The position numbers were made by a program, and so were the translations under genes. From NCBI GenBank assembly GCA_905250115.1, contig CAJNOI010000002.1:1143678-1207677 (forward strand): a stretch of DNA of 64,000 bases, written 5' to 3'. Shown one piece after another: positions 12,230 to 25,511 of the stretch. How positions within the stretch are numbered: the first letter of the stretch is position 1; every line of letters starts with the position of its first letter. This DNA is from Adineta steineri (lineage: Eukaryota > Rotifera > Eurotatoria > Adinetida > Adinetidae). The notes under the pieces are model-generated. The model searched no databases, was not told the DNA's origin, and was given only the letters and a program-made list of their open reading frames with translations.

Positions 12230-13678
12230 TTCTCTTTTTTTCTTCTTTTTTTTGTCTGTTATGTAGGCCATTAAAAATAGCTAACAGCGAATAAAAGAAA
12301 AGGAAGAAGTTCACTAATCGTATTAGAAAAGCTTTGATGGCTAAATTCTTCTTTTTATTATTAAAACACAAAATGATTCACTGAATCAACTGACAGTTAT
12401 ATCATCATAAATTATCAACAATCTTCTGATTACATTCGCTTGTAAACGTATTTATATATGATATATTATTTCAACAATAGTTTGATTTATTTTCGATTGT
12501 GATGTTTGAAATTGACAGATTACTTAAAAAATACTAGACAATTGTTAGAAAGATGAGAAATTATAAGATAATCCTACCTGCAGTTGTTATGGGAATGTCA
12601 TCTTTTAATTATACTTAAAGAAATGTTTGTAAGAGTCTTACTAGAAGAACAGCTAGTTGATATTTATTATTATTATCAATTGTATTTCTCTTAATGTTTT
12701 TATGATCAATTTAGAAACTTTTTTATATATAAAAGAGAAATATTCGATTGGTTGGAGAACAGTATAGTTACCGATGATGATAGTTAAACATTAAGAAAAT
12801 AGTCATATATAATTGTTACGTATTGATGTATGTTTTTTTTAATTTCCGGAATGATATTATAAGTGCATATCTCTTGATTGAAATAACTGCGTAGTTTCTC
12901 TTCTGGCATTGGATAAATAATTTCAGATCAATCAGTATTTATTATAAAAGGATTTCAAATTATGAGCTAATTTTTAATACTATCGATTAATAAGATCGAA
13001 TCCTTAACATAGTTAAATTAATAACTCTGTATAATAATTTGCAAAGTTGCAAATTCATTTAAATTTCAATTCATTACATATAGATGAGCGAATGAAAAAA
13101 TTCAAAAGGGATTTTATAAATAAATGTGAGCACGAGCGATAAATTCCACAATAGTATGAAGACAAGAAAATGACAGGAAAATACCAAAGATGTGTATCGT
13201 ATATGTTATCTACGTCATAATCGTAGAATCTTACTATAATAAAATCAACACTCTGATATATGATTCTCATTTGCAATTGAAATAAAATGCAGAAGTAGTG
13301 TAATTTTACAAAAAAAAATAGATCAGAAAGCATACGTGCGTCATCGGTCCCGGAAAGGTTAGTTTGAGTACAAATTATCAAATTTGAGCGGAAAAATATG
13401 TCACTATGAAACTATAACTTTTTGATTTCAAGATATTTTACCATAGAGACATTCTTTAGATAATTAAAAATTTTATTGAACGTGTTTCACACAAACTGGT
13501 CAATCTTTATTGTTGTTAAAATGTAGAATAAGATATCAATAACATATAAAATAATGTGAAACATTATAATCATACAAGAAAAAATAAGACTCTTAGTCTA
13601 ACTAAGGTTTCATGAAAGACAAAAATAAAATACGATAGGTAAAAAAATAACTAATGATAATACTACATGAAGTTCTTT
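12230..13678. other. Intergenic between transaldolase and the carboxypeptidase
   Basis: AT-rich, no gene supported. A weak open frame at about 13055-13381 has no recognisable domain and a composition like its surroundings. It should contain the transaldolase 3' UTR and the carboxypeptidase promoter. Confidence 0.6.
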
Positions 13679-14749
13679 CTATTTTTTCTGTTGCATACGT
13701 GCACGAACAAGTTCTTCAAGTTTTTTAGCATCAATAGCAAATTTTCGTATACCATCTGATAATTTATCATGAGCCATTTCATCTTCATTTAACATCCAAC
13801 GAAATGTTTTTTCATCAAGTTTTTCATATTTTTTCTTGTCTTTACTTTTTTGTGCTGCTTGATCTTTATTTAAATAAATTTTAATGGGTTCATTATCTGG
13901 ACTTTTTTGTTCCGCTAATTCTTCAAGTAATTTTGGACTTATCGTTAATAGATCACATCCAGATAGACCAAGAATCTGTTTTGTATTACGAAATGATGCA
14001 CCCATAACAACAGTTTTTATATTATGTTGTTTATAATAATTATAAATACGTGTTACACTAACCTTAAGAAGAAGACGAAAAAAACGATAAATAAATTAAT
14101 AAAAGTTTTCTGTTTTTGAATTACTTACAACGCCAGGATCTTCATCAACTTCATAGTCACGTTTACCTTTTTTTTCAATATACCAATCATAAATTCGACC
14201 AACAAATGGTGAAATAAGTGTAACTTGTGCATCGGCACATGCTAATGCTTGTGCAAATGAAAAAATTAACGTCATATTACAATGTATACCATGTTTTTCT
14301 TCTAATTCTTTTGCTGCTTGTATACCTTCCCAAGTTGATGATAATTTAATTAAAATTCGATCTTTTGTTATACCACGTTTTTCATATAAACCAATTAAAT
14401 GACGTGCTTTATTGATTTGTGCATCACGATCAAATGAAACACGTGCATCAACTTCAGTTGATACACGACCAGGAATTATTTTCAGGATTTCTTCACCAAA
14501 TGCAACAAATAAATTATCCATAATATCATCAATTATTGCTTGTTCATCTAATGCCGATGAATCTTTTTCTCGACATTTATCAATAATATCATCAATTATA
14601 TGAGCATATTGTTTCATATTAGCAGCAGCTAATATTAATGATGGATTTGTTGTTGCATCTGTTGGTTTATATTTTTCTAATGATCCAAAATCACCTGTAT
14701 CAGCAACAATAGTTGTATGTTGACGAAGTTGTTCAAGAATAGTAGCCAT
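13679..14749 (-). CDS. TALDO1: Transaldolase
   Basis: Two exons, 14129-14749 and 13679-14062, joined across a 66-bp intron in phase 0. The product is 334 residues, the normal eukaryotic length. Motifs: [10 protein letters not shown] (residues about 31-40), the Schiff-base lysine K135 in [11 protein letters not shown], the phosphate-binding end of the barrel (SPFVGRI.DWY) and [14 protein letters not shown] followed by MGASFRN. The enzyme transfers dihydroxyacetone between sugar phosphates in the non-oxidative pentose phosphate pathway in the cytosol. The start at 14749 matches the family N-terminus. Upstream in-frame ATGs would add an AT-rich, low-complexity extension and are more likely 5' UTR; a splice-acceptor-like AG lies directly before this ATG. 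Confidence 0.97.
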
Positions 14750-15798
14750 CTTCTCAAATGGAAGACAAAAATTATCTTCAAAATTAAAGAAAAAATTATT
14801 TATTATTTTTTTAGACAAATTGCGCAATTTAGTTGTTTTTTCGTTCTGCTTCAATTTGTATGACATGTACTTAATCAATCTATGTAGACATTATTTGTTA
14901 CGCTCCATTAGGCAGATAATCTACTAAAGTCAACTCGTTTTTCGATTATATACTCGTCATTTTAATACAGATGTTTCTCGAAAATAAAAAAATATATTAC
15001 GCAAAAGGACAATTTGGTCTTTATAGTACACATGTCTAAATAAAACTTTTTTTGTGGCCTTGAAAATACTTTTGACTAAAATATGCGTTTTTATCTATAT
15101 ATAGGAATAAATTAAAGTCTCGCGCGACAGATGTTTTACATTCCTGCATTCATATGTTTTTCTTTTTTTAACATTATGTTACCATCTCATGCTCAATTAG
15201 TTATTCTTCTTAATAAAACAAATAATGTCGAAATACATTTTTTAAAATGAAAAATTCAAGCATTAATTCTTTTTTTTTAATCCATACATGATATTTCGCC
15301 AACGAAAAACAAACACAAAAAGAAAGAAAAAACGAAAAAGCACAACTCGATGACACGAAAAGCTACAACGAGTGTGTGAGAAATAAAGCACAGAAACACA
15401 TAAATATAATAATAAATATAAAGATCGCACAACATAACATAACAAAAAGAATGAAATGAATACATAGATCAAATGTACATGTAATCAATCAAGACGAGAG
15501 AGAAAGAGATTATACATGCACCAAACAATACTAATAAAACATTATTTATTTTTTGATTGTTGCATGTTTATCACTTCTCATTGCACAGAAAAATAACAGA
15601 GAAAAAAAAACAATAAAACACAAAAATTACCGAAATCAAAAAGTAAAAATTGTTTTTGTAAGGCGACAGAAGCATCAACAATAGCTATGAAAACATGAAA
15701 ACCATTGGTCCAAGGTTAATCAAAACATAAAAGAGCTTTTTTTTTAATTTTAATTCACCGACAGAAGCAAAAAATAGAAAAACGAAAAAACATTGAGA
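14750..15798. other. Intergenic between ATF6 and transaldolase
   Basis: No gene supported. The 15250-15790 part is rich in A-rich runs and simple sequence and should hold the ATF6 3' UTR. Small minus-strand frames at 15263-15472 are low-complexity and rejected. Confidence 0.6.
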
Positions 15799-18700
15799 TT
15801 AAACAGTTGTTTGCGGAACTGATGAATAATATCGAAATAGATCATGTCGATAATATGATGGAATATGACCACGTTTTACAAAAACAAGTTTTGTATCTTC
15901 AACTTCACAATCAATTTGTATCATAGGTACATGATTAGCTGGTACATGTATGGATTCTACAAAAGAGAAAAGATTTTTTTGTAAACTAATTCATTAAATC
16001 AAAAATATACTATTTAAATGTGTAATTGATGCTGGTAAAATTAGAGACATTTTTGGTCGTTGAGTTTGATTTGTTACCGTTGCAGGAAGAATAAGATGAT
16101 CCTATTAAAATCAAGAATAATTTATTAAATAAAAAATAAACAATTTACTCGTTTGAATGATACAAAATAAAGTGTATCATTTTTTCGATCAATTGCATGA
16201 ATAAATTCATCATAATTTGGTTCATATCCTTTGTATGGTTGAAGTTGTCCTTTACCTGCTGATTGTGCTCTAGATAAAGAATTTTGTTTTTTTTCAATTA
16301 TGTCATTAAATTAATAACAAACTTTGGTGTTCGTCGATTCAATACAGCAACTTTTCTTGGTATATGTTGTTGTTGTTGTTCATTAGAATCTGTCATAGTT
16401 GTTATATCAGGATTTGTTGGAATGCTAATTGAATTTGAATTAAGTATTGTAACCGGTTTAGTTTTATCAATATTTTCTTCTTGTCGATAATGATCTTGAA
16501 CCCAAGAACGAAGTTCCTGATTGATTCTATAAATAATAATAATTATCAATCGTTTCTATATGTAATAAATCATAATCTACTACTAGTCTAGAGCATTTTA
16601 TAACTAAACAATTGTCTTTATTAACTAGTAAAATACAATCGAAATATTTATAGAAGAGTACGAACCAGAGAATGTTTTTTGTAACCTTGAAGATTGAGAA
16701 AAATAGAATGATACAAATAAGTCTAACTAACTCTAGAAGAAAATATCTCGAATTCGATCTATATTTGATAAGGACGATGTCAGTATTATAAACTATGAAA
16801 ATATCTTTCTCTATCGAGCAAAATAAGTTATTGTTACGATTCTAATTGCTTATTGTTGTATTAGAATATAAACTTACCGTTGTGAATGTGTTTTATTAAT
16901 ATAAGCCACGCATTGTAAATATGGATAGGCTGGTATAAGTGGAGAATTATTATCATTATTCCCATTACCAATACCTGAACTATCATCATTTTCATTATTA
17001 GTTACGTATGATTTGCCATTACTATTCAGATGAGCACTAAGAATCGTTCGACCAGGAATAATTGTTCCTTCATCATTATAACCAGAACGACTATTATATA
17101 AAGCAATCGAACTTGATGGATCATTTGAAACAGGTGAAATAAAGCTATAATAATACAATAACACATATGTATATAATCAATTATACATTTATGTTCTTTA
17201 CTTCAAGGTACATATATTGAAGACAACCAAAAGAACAATGCCCATGAGTATCAATGGTTTACGAGCACGTGGTGATGTTATTCCATTACCAAGTTTATAA
17301 GTTTTCAAAAGTTCATTCTATGAAATAGAAGAAAAAAACAATATTTATTTTGCTAAAGATAAATTCTTTTATCAAACCTCCATTTCTAATGTATGAACAC
17401 GTGTAAGTAATTTTGTATTTTCACTTTTTAATCTTTCATTTTCATCCGATAATTCTTTAACTTTAACTTCAAGATTTTCCATTAACTAAAATAGAATTTA
17501 TTTATGAAAAAAAAGTAAAAATTAATTCAAATCAAGAATACAAACTTGTTTTCGTCGTTTACGTGAAAGTGATGCTGATTCACGATTTTTAATCATACGA
17601 AGATGTTTTTTCAATGCTTCTTCCTATTTAATAAATTATTCAGTCCTTCATTAAAAAAAGATCGTCAAATTACTTACACTAACATTTCCATACTGAACTT
17701 TCAATTGATCTAATGTTAATGTTGTTATTTCTGATGGTTGCGTAGGTAATTGTTGATGATTTGTTGAACTTTCTGAACGTCGTCGTTTAGCTGGTGGTGA
17801 AGTCATTGAATTATTTCCATTTAATGTTTTCAGAAATGTTCCTGTTGTTAATGTTTGTTGATTATCAGTATGCATATTATTTGGATAAACTGTCGTAATA
17901 CGCTTAACAGTCGTTGGTGTAACTGGATCAGCTTCTAAAATTTCAAAAAGAAAATATTTGAAATATATTCTTTGAATGATTTAATTAAACCTGTTTTAAC
18001 AATAGTGATTGGTGTAGTCATTGTTGTTGCTGTTAATGGCATTTTGATTACAGGTACTTTTGAAACATTAATAGGCCTTGATGTTGTAATTATTGTTATA
18101 TTTGCTGGCGGTGGATGGGATGGTGGTGTTGTATTGATTATTGGTTCGATTTTAACACATTTTGTACCAGTTGATGCTGTACTGGCATAAGATTGAAGTT
18201 TAACACAATTAGTTATTTGTTGTTGAGAATAATTATTTTGATTTAATGATAATTTTGGTAAAAGTATTGGTCGTTGATTTGATATAGGTGGGGAAGAAGG
18301 AACAATACTTGATGATGGAGGTGGTGACGGATACGGATTTTGAGCTGATGTTGGTGAAAGTAATGGCTATAAATAAGAAAAATGTAAAAAAGCAATATTT
18401 TTTGACAAGGAAGTTTTACTATTTGTTGTAATGTGTCTGGATTTGATTGATCAGGTAATTCGAATCCTGCAAGTAAATCATCAAGTGTTGAATTGTCTGA
18501 ATCAGTTAAACCATCAGCAAGCATTAAATGATTCTAAAAAATGAGATCATTGTATCCAATAAATACAAAAGTCTTTCTATTATTCATACTTGTTCATTCA
18601 TTAATGCATTTATATCATAATGTTCACCATTGGGATCATCGGAAAGTGGACTATCCATACTCCATGGCCAAATGTCTATATGATTAGAAATAAAAATTCT

Positions 18701-18961
18701 TGTTTTTTAAATATAGTATTAATATGTATATATATATACCAAAATTTTTATGTAAATCAGTCATCATAGGCGGTGTGTCTGATATTCGACTGTCTGTATC
18801 ATTTTCAGTTGTTGGCGATGTCTATTAAACAGAAAATAGAAAAATTGATTTTGAAAAAATAGAAATATTTTTCTTTATACAGTCTTATTTGAAAGTGTAT
18901 CAAATCCACCAAATAACGCTTCATAATCAATATCATTTATCGGTATATCTACACTAGTCAT
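15799..18961 (-). CDS. ATF6: ATF6, membrane-tethered bZIP sensor of ER stress
   Basis: Fourteen exons: 18881-18961, 18740-18821, 18590-18675, 18420-18533, 17991-18366, 17678-17934, 17546-17623, 17378-17485, 17202-17317, 16878-17144, 16323-16526, 16149-16269, 16011-16101, 15799-15956. Phases agree; about 712 residues. The N-terminus is acidic and Pro/Ser/Thr-rich (activation region). The basic region at 333-358 has KNRESASLSRKRRKQ and is followed by a leucine zipper. A single transmembrane helix lies at about 415-434. The lumenal domain is ATF6-specific: NYDEFIHAIDRKNDTLYFVSF, PKMSLILPA and MIQIDCEVEDT. ATF6 is held in the ER membrane, cut in the Golgi by site-1 and site-2 proteases, and its N-terminal half enters the nucleus. 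RTIL at 465-468, about 31 residues past the membrane, is a candidate site-1 site. Confidence 0.95.
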
Positions 18962-20801
18962 TTTTTGTATTGTTTCAATTATTGAAAATTATCATTCATA
19001 AAATTAATCGTATACTATATTTAAATAAATAAAATAACATCGGATGTTAATTTGTTTTTCTTTCTTTGTTTTTATTCTTACATAGGCATATGAGAATGTT
19101 CAATAGTACTTTTTGACAGTAGATTATTCTTCCTTTCTTTCTTTTTCGAAGAAAATGGCAATCGTATATGTGAATCTAAAATCTGAGAAATCTTTAATCA
19201 AAAAGAAAAATCGTAGATTTTTAATATAAGAATGTAAATGTATTTAAACCAATCGAGGCACGACAAACGTCCACGTCAGTCTACATAAATATAGAGATTG
19301 ATTCGTAGTTGGCAATTGGAAAGCAAAAAGGGCGAGGAAAAGAAAAGAAAGAGAAAAATGATATGAGTCATAAAGAGAGAGAATGTCATAGATTGTGCTC
19401 TGCGGGCCTTCATTTTATCGTTTGAAATTGATTTCGAAAGAGGGCGTTCGAATATTTTTATTACAAAGATACTTCAGAGAGAATCTCTTATAATCTAATC
19501 CACTTGGAAATTTTTTTTCTTTTATAGCTTCTCTGATAAGATTTAGATTTTTAAGTATATAAATACATTTTTCTAGTCGTTTCGTTGATATCAATAATTG
19601 TGGTTGAAAAATAGCTCTCTCTCTCTCATTACTTGTAAAACTATCAGTTAACATCAACCAGACAAAATAATTTTTTTTAGTGGTTTTGAGAGAGAACGTT
19701 GATATGACATTTATTGTAATTGTATTTGTTCTTTATATTCTAAGAATAATATTTATGTAAATTATTTGAATGACTCAAGTATCGCAAAAGTGCATTCTGA
19801 ATAATATAAAAACTACATGCTTTTACAGCCCTAGAAAAACTTGTAGTTCAACTATCATTAGCTTGAAAAATGTGTACTCAGCATCGTAATGATTTAGAAT
19901 GATATATTATAGAAGAGAATGACTATGTAGATGTTCAATGACAACAGTATAGTGTCAACTCTCATGAATATCCTCGCTAATACTTATCTAAACTCTCAAA
20001 ACAGAAGTATCAAGTAAATTGATAATAGCGTACTCAAGTGGATACAACGAATGGATCGTCGAACGAGACAATATTATGTATATTATTGAAGAATTATTTG
20101 AAATAGTCGATCTTGAATATAAAACTAAATTTCAGATCTATGCTCTTAATTAAACTATCTCTTATCATTATACACCAGCTATCAATGATATTTCTTCATA
20201 AACGAGACAAAACTCATATTATCTACAAGGATTCAGTACACCAAAAACAATTTGTGTACTTATTATTTTCTTTGGTAATATATACGACTGATGCATAGGT
20301 GAATTTGAGTATGAATACAGATATACAATAAATATCCTGTACTTTGATAATCTCAAACCAGTACTATTTCCATGCTTGCTTCTATTCAATGTTACTCGAT
20401 CGCAATTAAAATCAAGCTTTGACACTGGGAGAAGTTGTTATTTATCAATAACTCAGATTCTAACTGAGAAATGTGTTAGAAAAGGAAAAGAAAGATTATA
20501 ATTGTAAACGTTCTCAACTCGCACTCTATAGAATACTACATCTTTATCATATAAGCTACATCTAAGTAAAAAAACATGTAAAAGATATTAAAAAAAATTG
20601 TATTGTATGTATTCTGCCTTTTTGATATTTTACAGTACATTTTCTCTATGCCATGAAATTATCACTGATGCAGTTCTTGTAAAAAATTTAAATCAGATAC
20701 AATATATACTATATTTATTTATTTATTATTATTTAAGAATGAATTGTATACATGTTCTTTTATGTTTATACATATATATGCTAGAATAACTAAAACAATA
20801 T
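18962..20801. other. Intergenic upstream of ATF6
   Basis: About 1.8 kb with no convincing exon. It should contain the ATF6 promoter and the 3' UTR of the zinc-finger gene. Open frames here are short and lack domains. Confidence 0.6.
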
Positions 20802-21655
20802 TTAAGTTGATAGTTCAATATTTTCATTTTGTTGTCGATGAATTCGACTATGTCGATCAAGATTTCCTTTGTGACTTGTTGAATACGAACATATCGTACA
20901 AATAAATGCTTTTTGTCCTGAATGAATCGATTGATGTCTTCTTAAAAGTGCTTTACGACAGAATGTTCGTCGACATATATCACAATGATAACCACAACGA
21001 TGTTCTGTATTAACATGTGCACGAAAATGTGCTTTACTTATAAATAATTGATCACAACAATCAATTGGTTTCGAAAGTATTTCATGCATTGTTTGTATAT
21101 GTCGTTTAAGATTATTTAATCGATTTGTTGTATATGAACATTGTGGACATGATAGACGACGACGAACTTTTGAATTTGATGAAGAAGATGTCGATAATTT
21201 TTTTCGAACAGAATCTTTTCCTGTTGATGAAACATGAGATTCTGTTTCAATTGATACAGAAGGTATCATAGTTGATGGTGGTAATAATAGCAATGGTGAT
21301 GTTTGAGAATATTGTTCAATAAGACTTCGAAAAAATACTTCGTGATAAAAACGAAATGATGAATCTGATTGAAAAAGTAAAGATGTTGGCGGTGGTGGTG
21401 GTGGATAAAAGAGGGAAGGAAACAAAAATGGATTTGAGTTTGCTTGTTGATTTGAATTGAATAAAGACCTATAAATGATTATAGAAAGAGACGTATATTT
21501 TATGTCTATACATAATTCTATCTTTGAATTCAAATGTTAATAGTATCTCAAAAACTAATTTCTCGATTAGTATATTATCAATGAGTTAAATTTCATTTCC
21601 TAGTAAGTGTTCTTCAATGCTATACTTACTCATAGTAAGAACTCATCATCGTCAT
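20802..21655 (-). CDS. C2H2 zinc-finger protein with four fingers
   Basis: Two exons: 21630-21655 (MTMMSSYYE) and 20802-21468, spliced in phase; 230 residues. The first half is low-complexity with a proline run. The last 115 residues hold finger 1 (CPQCSYTTNRLNNLKRHIQTMH), a degenerate finger 2 in which the first cysteine pair is adjacent (DCCDQLF...HFRAHVNTEH), finger 3 (CDICRRTFCRKALLRRHQSIH) and finger 4 (CTICSYSTSHKGNLDRHSRIH). The SGQK linker between fingers 3 and 4 resembles the classical TGEK linker. Likely a sequence-specific DNA-binding factor in the nucleus. I do not recognise a named orthologue. The 26-base first exon is inferred from a GTAAGT donor, an in-phase acceptor and the ATG. 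Confidence 0.8.
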
Positions 21656-24600
21656 GTTTTTTGTTCAAACCATTAAAAATGACAAATGGACATGGAATCT
21701 ATGAATGTCATTGAGCCGTGTGGTCGTTTTTTTTTCTTCGATTTTTTTTCTTTTTTTTTTTTTCTTGATTCAAACAACATCACTCTACATACACGTATAA
21801 GACGGTACCCCATTGCTCATGAATACAAGAGCGAACAAAAACAATAAAAAAAAACATTCGATTCGAATCAAACAATGACTCGTACATCAAATGTGTATCT
21901 ATCTATAGAGACATGTTGATGTTTCATCTCTCGGAAAAACTTAATTATTGCATGCGTAAATGTGNNNNNNNNNNNNNNNNNNNNNNNNNNNNNNNNNNNN
22001 NNNNNNNNNNNNNNNNNNNNNNNNNNNNNNNNNNNNNNNNNNNNNNNNNNNNNNNNNNNNNNNNTTTCTATTCTTTAATAATAATAATAACAACAACATC
22101 ATTTTTATATCATACAGGTATATTTTAGAGGTAAGAGCTTGAAAAGCTTATCATAGAGAAAGAAATATGAATCGTATGCATTGAAGTCCAATCGTACTAT
22201 ATTGATTGATCGATGAATTGATAATGGATTGTGATTAGACCTATCGTCTCTGAAACAAGGTTTTTCATAAACGAAGAAATACTTTTTTGTGACTTATTTT
22301 TTAGTCGATTTGTCTTTATTTTCTTTTTCTTACCTAATTAATGATGGATGGTGATAGTGGAAATATTACAAACATTAATTTGATATAAAGAAAAAACTGA
22401 AAACACGAGTGTATCTAAAACTGTAAATAAACGTAATGAAAGTGAAAATATGTCACTTTCATCATATAAATTGAGGGTGTGTAATTATAGTTAAGACTCA
22501 AGATGAGTGGATGATTGGATATCAATAGTCATGTTTGAATTAACTAAAGCTTCATAAGATTTGTGATAAATGTACATATGAATGTGTATTCGATGTTGAT
22601 GGGCACGTATAGATAAGGCAAAAAAAAAAGAAAAAAACATCTTTTTTTACATCTTCGTTTTCTCGTATCCTGTAACGAAAGAAAAACGACGTAAGGCGCA
22701 ACATTCTTTTCTCCTTCTTCATTATATACATTCAATACTCAATTTCTCTTTACGTCTTTCGTTCTCTGTGTTCGTCTTCTTTCGACGTGCATACATCTAC
22801 ATGCTAGTATTGGCGTGATTATAGACATGTCGAGAGAGTAGAGAAGAGAGGAATAGAAGAAGAAGAAGGAAGAGGATGCGCGCGTCTACAGCACATATGA
22901 TGCGCTTGTGCACACGCAAGTTTTTTAAAAAACGAAGAAGAGAGACATACTCAGAGAGAGAGAGAGAGAGAAGAGCACATCGAAGGCGAAAGACGAAGGC
23001 CAAAGACGTGTGTGTACATACGTACATCATCGCCCACTTCTCATCGTGATCTTCCAATCATCATCTTCTTTTCTCATCATATATAAGCAATTTCAAGAGA
23101 AAAAGGTGTGATATAAAAAAGTAGCATTTTTATCATCTATTACGTGGACAACAACCGAAGACGACATGATTAGTAAAAGAAATCGATTTCTCGCACTTAC
23201 ATACATTTACTAACATACTAATGGTTCGACTTTTACCTGTATATAAATAAATATACATACACACATATATATATGTACAAATATTCGTACGCATGCCGTT
23301 ACCATTTCTCTCTTATATGTGGAAAAAAGTAAATTGGCCATGAAAATGAATATTAAGTTGTAGAAAAATAATGAGAGTTTTCACACTTTCGACAAAGTAA
23401 TGACTTAGAGAAAAAAAAACATGCTTTTTTTTATAATTTAATACTAGAGAGTGGAACTAATATTTTATACTCAAAATGCAATAATAAAAAAAATTTTTTT
23501 TTATAAAAAGCAAAATACTTACGAGAAATAGATATCACATCAATTTCATTTATCATCTATTCGACAAAATCGTATATTTGTTTCTCGTTCTTTCTATTTC
23601 AGTATATATGAAAACGAGAGAGAGGGAGAGAGAGAGAGCGAGAGCAAAAAAGAAAGAAGGGTTTAGATTTTTAGTCCTTTTACCTCTTTAAATTCAAATA
23701 TAAAATTGGTAGCGATAATAGTAAGTCACTAAAGACCAAGAAGAAAGAAGAGAAGGAGAAAAGATTTTAACACGACGAGAATATACGCAGATGTACTTCA
23801 TTTATAAAGAGAGTATATAGATATATACTGAGGAGATTTAGTGTTTCTATGTTTGAAAAGCAAACTGAGGGGATCGAAGCACAGATGGTTCGAGAATGGA
23901 AAATGTGAAATAAGAAAAAGAAGGGAAAAAAGAAAGAAAGTGAGAAGAATAAGACAAATACGAGACTGATTTCAGTAAGAGTGTATGGCTGCAGATGGTA
24001 GTGAAAGAATTCGTACGTTTTACTCACTCTTGATAATAGAAAGATTCTTGATGGCAGTATTTCTGCTTTTTTTTCACGTTGTCTGCATATGTGTGTCTTT
24101 CTCTTTGTTCTGTCTGTATTTGTTAAAAAATGCTAACGAAAAAAATCAACACGAACAAGTAGACGAATAGTTTGTTTTATAAACAATATTTTAGCATCTC
24201 TATTCTACTAGTTATAAGAAAAAAAAATGTAGATATAAAATATCTCAAAGAATAGATAGATTCTGATAAAATCATCTAGATCAAAGACTTCTTTCATTTT
24301 TTTGCTTTTTCACATTATGATGTATTACTGTATATTTGATATACTCTATCTCGTCCAAAGAATATGAATATCAACATCAATGGTTTACGTATACGTACAC
24401 AAATACACATATGAAGAAAAAAAGAGAGAGAAAGACACAGAGAGAGAGAGAAAAAAAGCAATGTACGAATGCAAAAGTGGATGCATGGATGGTTGACTGA
24501 GAAGAATTATAATCATTTACTTAAGATTTTGCTCCACCTATTGCAATGTTTCTATACCTAGAGAAAGAGGAGAAAAACTACTTACTATCGAAAGAGAAGA

Positions 24601-25511
24601 AACGCGAGAGTTTTATGCTCTACCGATTCAAAAAGAGTATATATATGTATGTGACTAGGTAGAAGAAAGGAAGCAGGCAACGACTATGGATTAAGTTCAT
24701 GTGTGCACAAGTGAATTTTATATAATGCTAGTCCTCCTTCTTTTCCTTCTCTCATTTTTTTCTTTCTTCTGAATATGCATGCTACTCCTTGAGGGTCGAA
24801 AATGTTGTATAAAATATTATGTCGGAATGATGATGAATATTATAAAAGTAACTCAAAGAATTTATCGATATTTAACGGTATCGAAAGCGCAAGAAACTAT
24901 TTTTCGAAATATATATTTGCTTATATTTCTTCTCTTTTTTCCTTTCAATCTCTTTCTCTTTCTCTCTCTCTCTTCTTCCTATTTCAATCGAAAATCGTCC
25001 GGATGAATGAGTTTCATGTAGGTTACGCATATTGATCCAGGTAGATGTCAATATACTTTCAAATGCACATTTGATCAGTGAATTAACAGAAACCTATGTA
25101 TTTTGTTATACTTACGTAGATAGTCTTTTTATCATTTTTTTTCTTCATGTTTGATGAATTCATCAAAAATAAGTAACATCTTTTTTTTCTTTTTATCAAT
25201 GCTGGAACATATGTTTATAAAGTAGAAGTATAGAAGAAGTGCTCAGTATAGAATACCATTAAAGAGAAAAAAAATGAAGAGAATGAAACAAAAAAAATGA
25301 AATAAGGAAGTATAGAACATGTACAATGTTACACACAAACACAAAACACAAATATGATGGTTCTATTTCACATAATCCATAACTAGAAGAAAATTAAATG
25401 AAATCATGTATATCCTATGTTAGACACATCCGAAAAAAAAATTAGAAATACATGAAAAAAACATCGACGGGTTTATTACTATAATAAACAAATAGGCGAA
25501 AAAATAATGAT
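21656..25511. other. Long non-coding region with an assembly gap and purine-rich simple repeats
   Basis: About 3.9 kb without a supportable gene, between the start of the zinc-finger gene and the end of the SAFB-like gene. It contains AG-dinucleotide tracts at about 22952-22975, 23614-23645 and 24421-24455, and many short A- or T-rich runs. The part next to 25511 should be the SAFB-like 3' UTR; the part next to 21655 the zinc-finger promoter. Low-complexity frames here are rejected. Confidence 0.6.
21965..22064. other. Assembly gap (100 N)
   Basis: Exactly 100 Ns, a conventional placeholder, so the true size is unknown. The flanks are AT-rich non-coding sequence with an ATA/ACA simple repeat on the right edge. 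Confidence 0.99.

Noticed and set aside
13055..13381. 108-codon minus-strand frame between transaldolase and the carboxypeptidase
   Set aside because: Hydrophobic and aromatic residue mix typical of AT-rich random frames; no family match.
19415..19657. 80-codon minus-strand frame upstream of ATF6
   Set aside because: No recognisable domain and composition equal to non-coding flank; no supporting exon signals.
21913..22142. Frames running through the 100-N gap
   Set aside because: Length comes from undefined bases; flanking sequence is a simple repeat.
22797..24170. Several frames rich in Leu, Phe and Ser
   Set aside because: They translate purine- or pyrimidine-rich microsatellites and have no domain.
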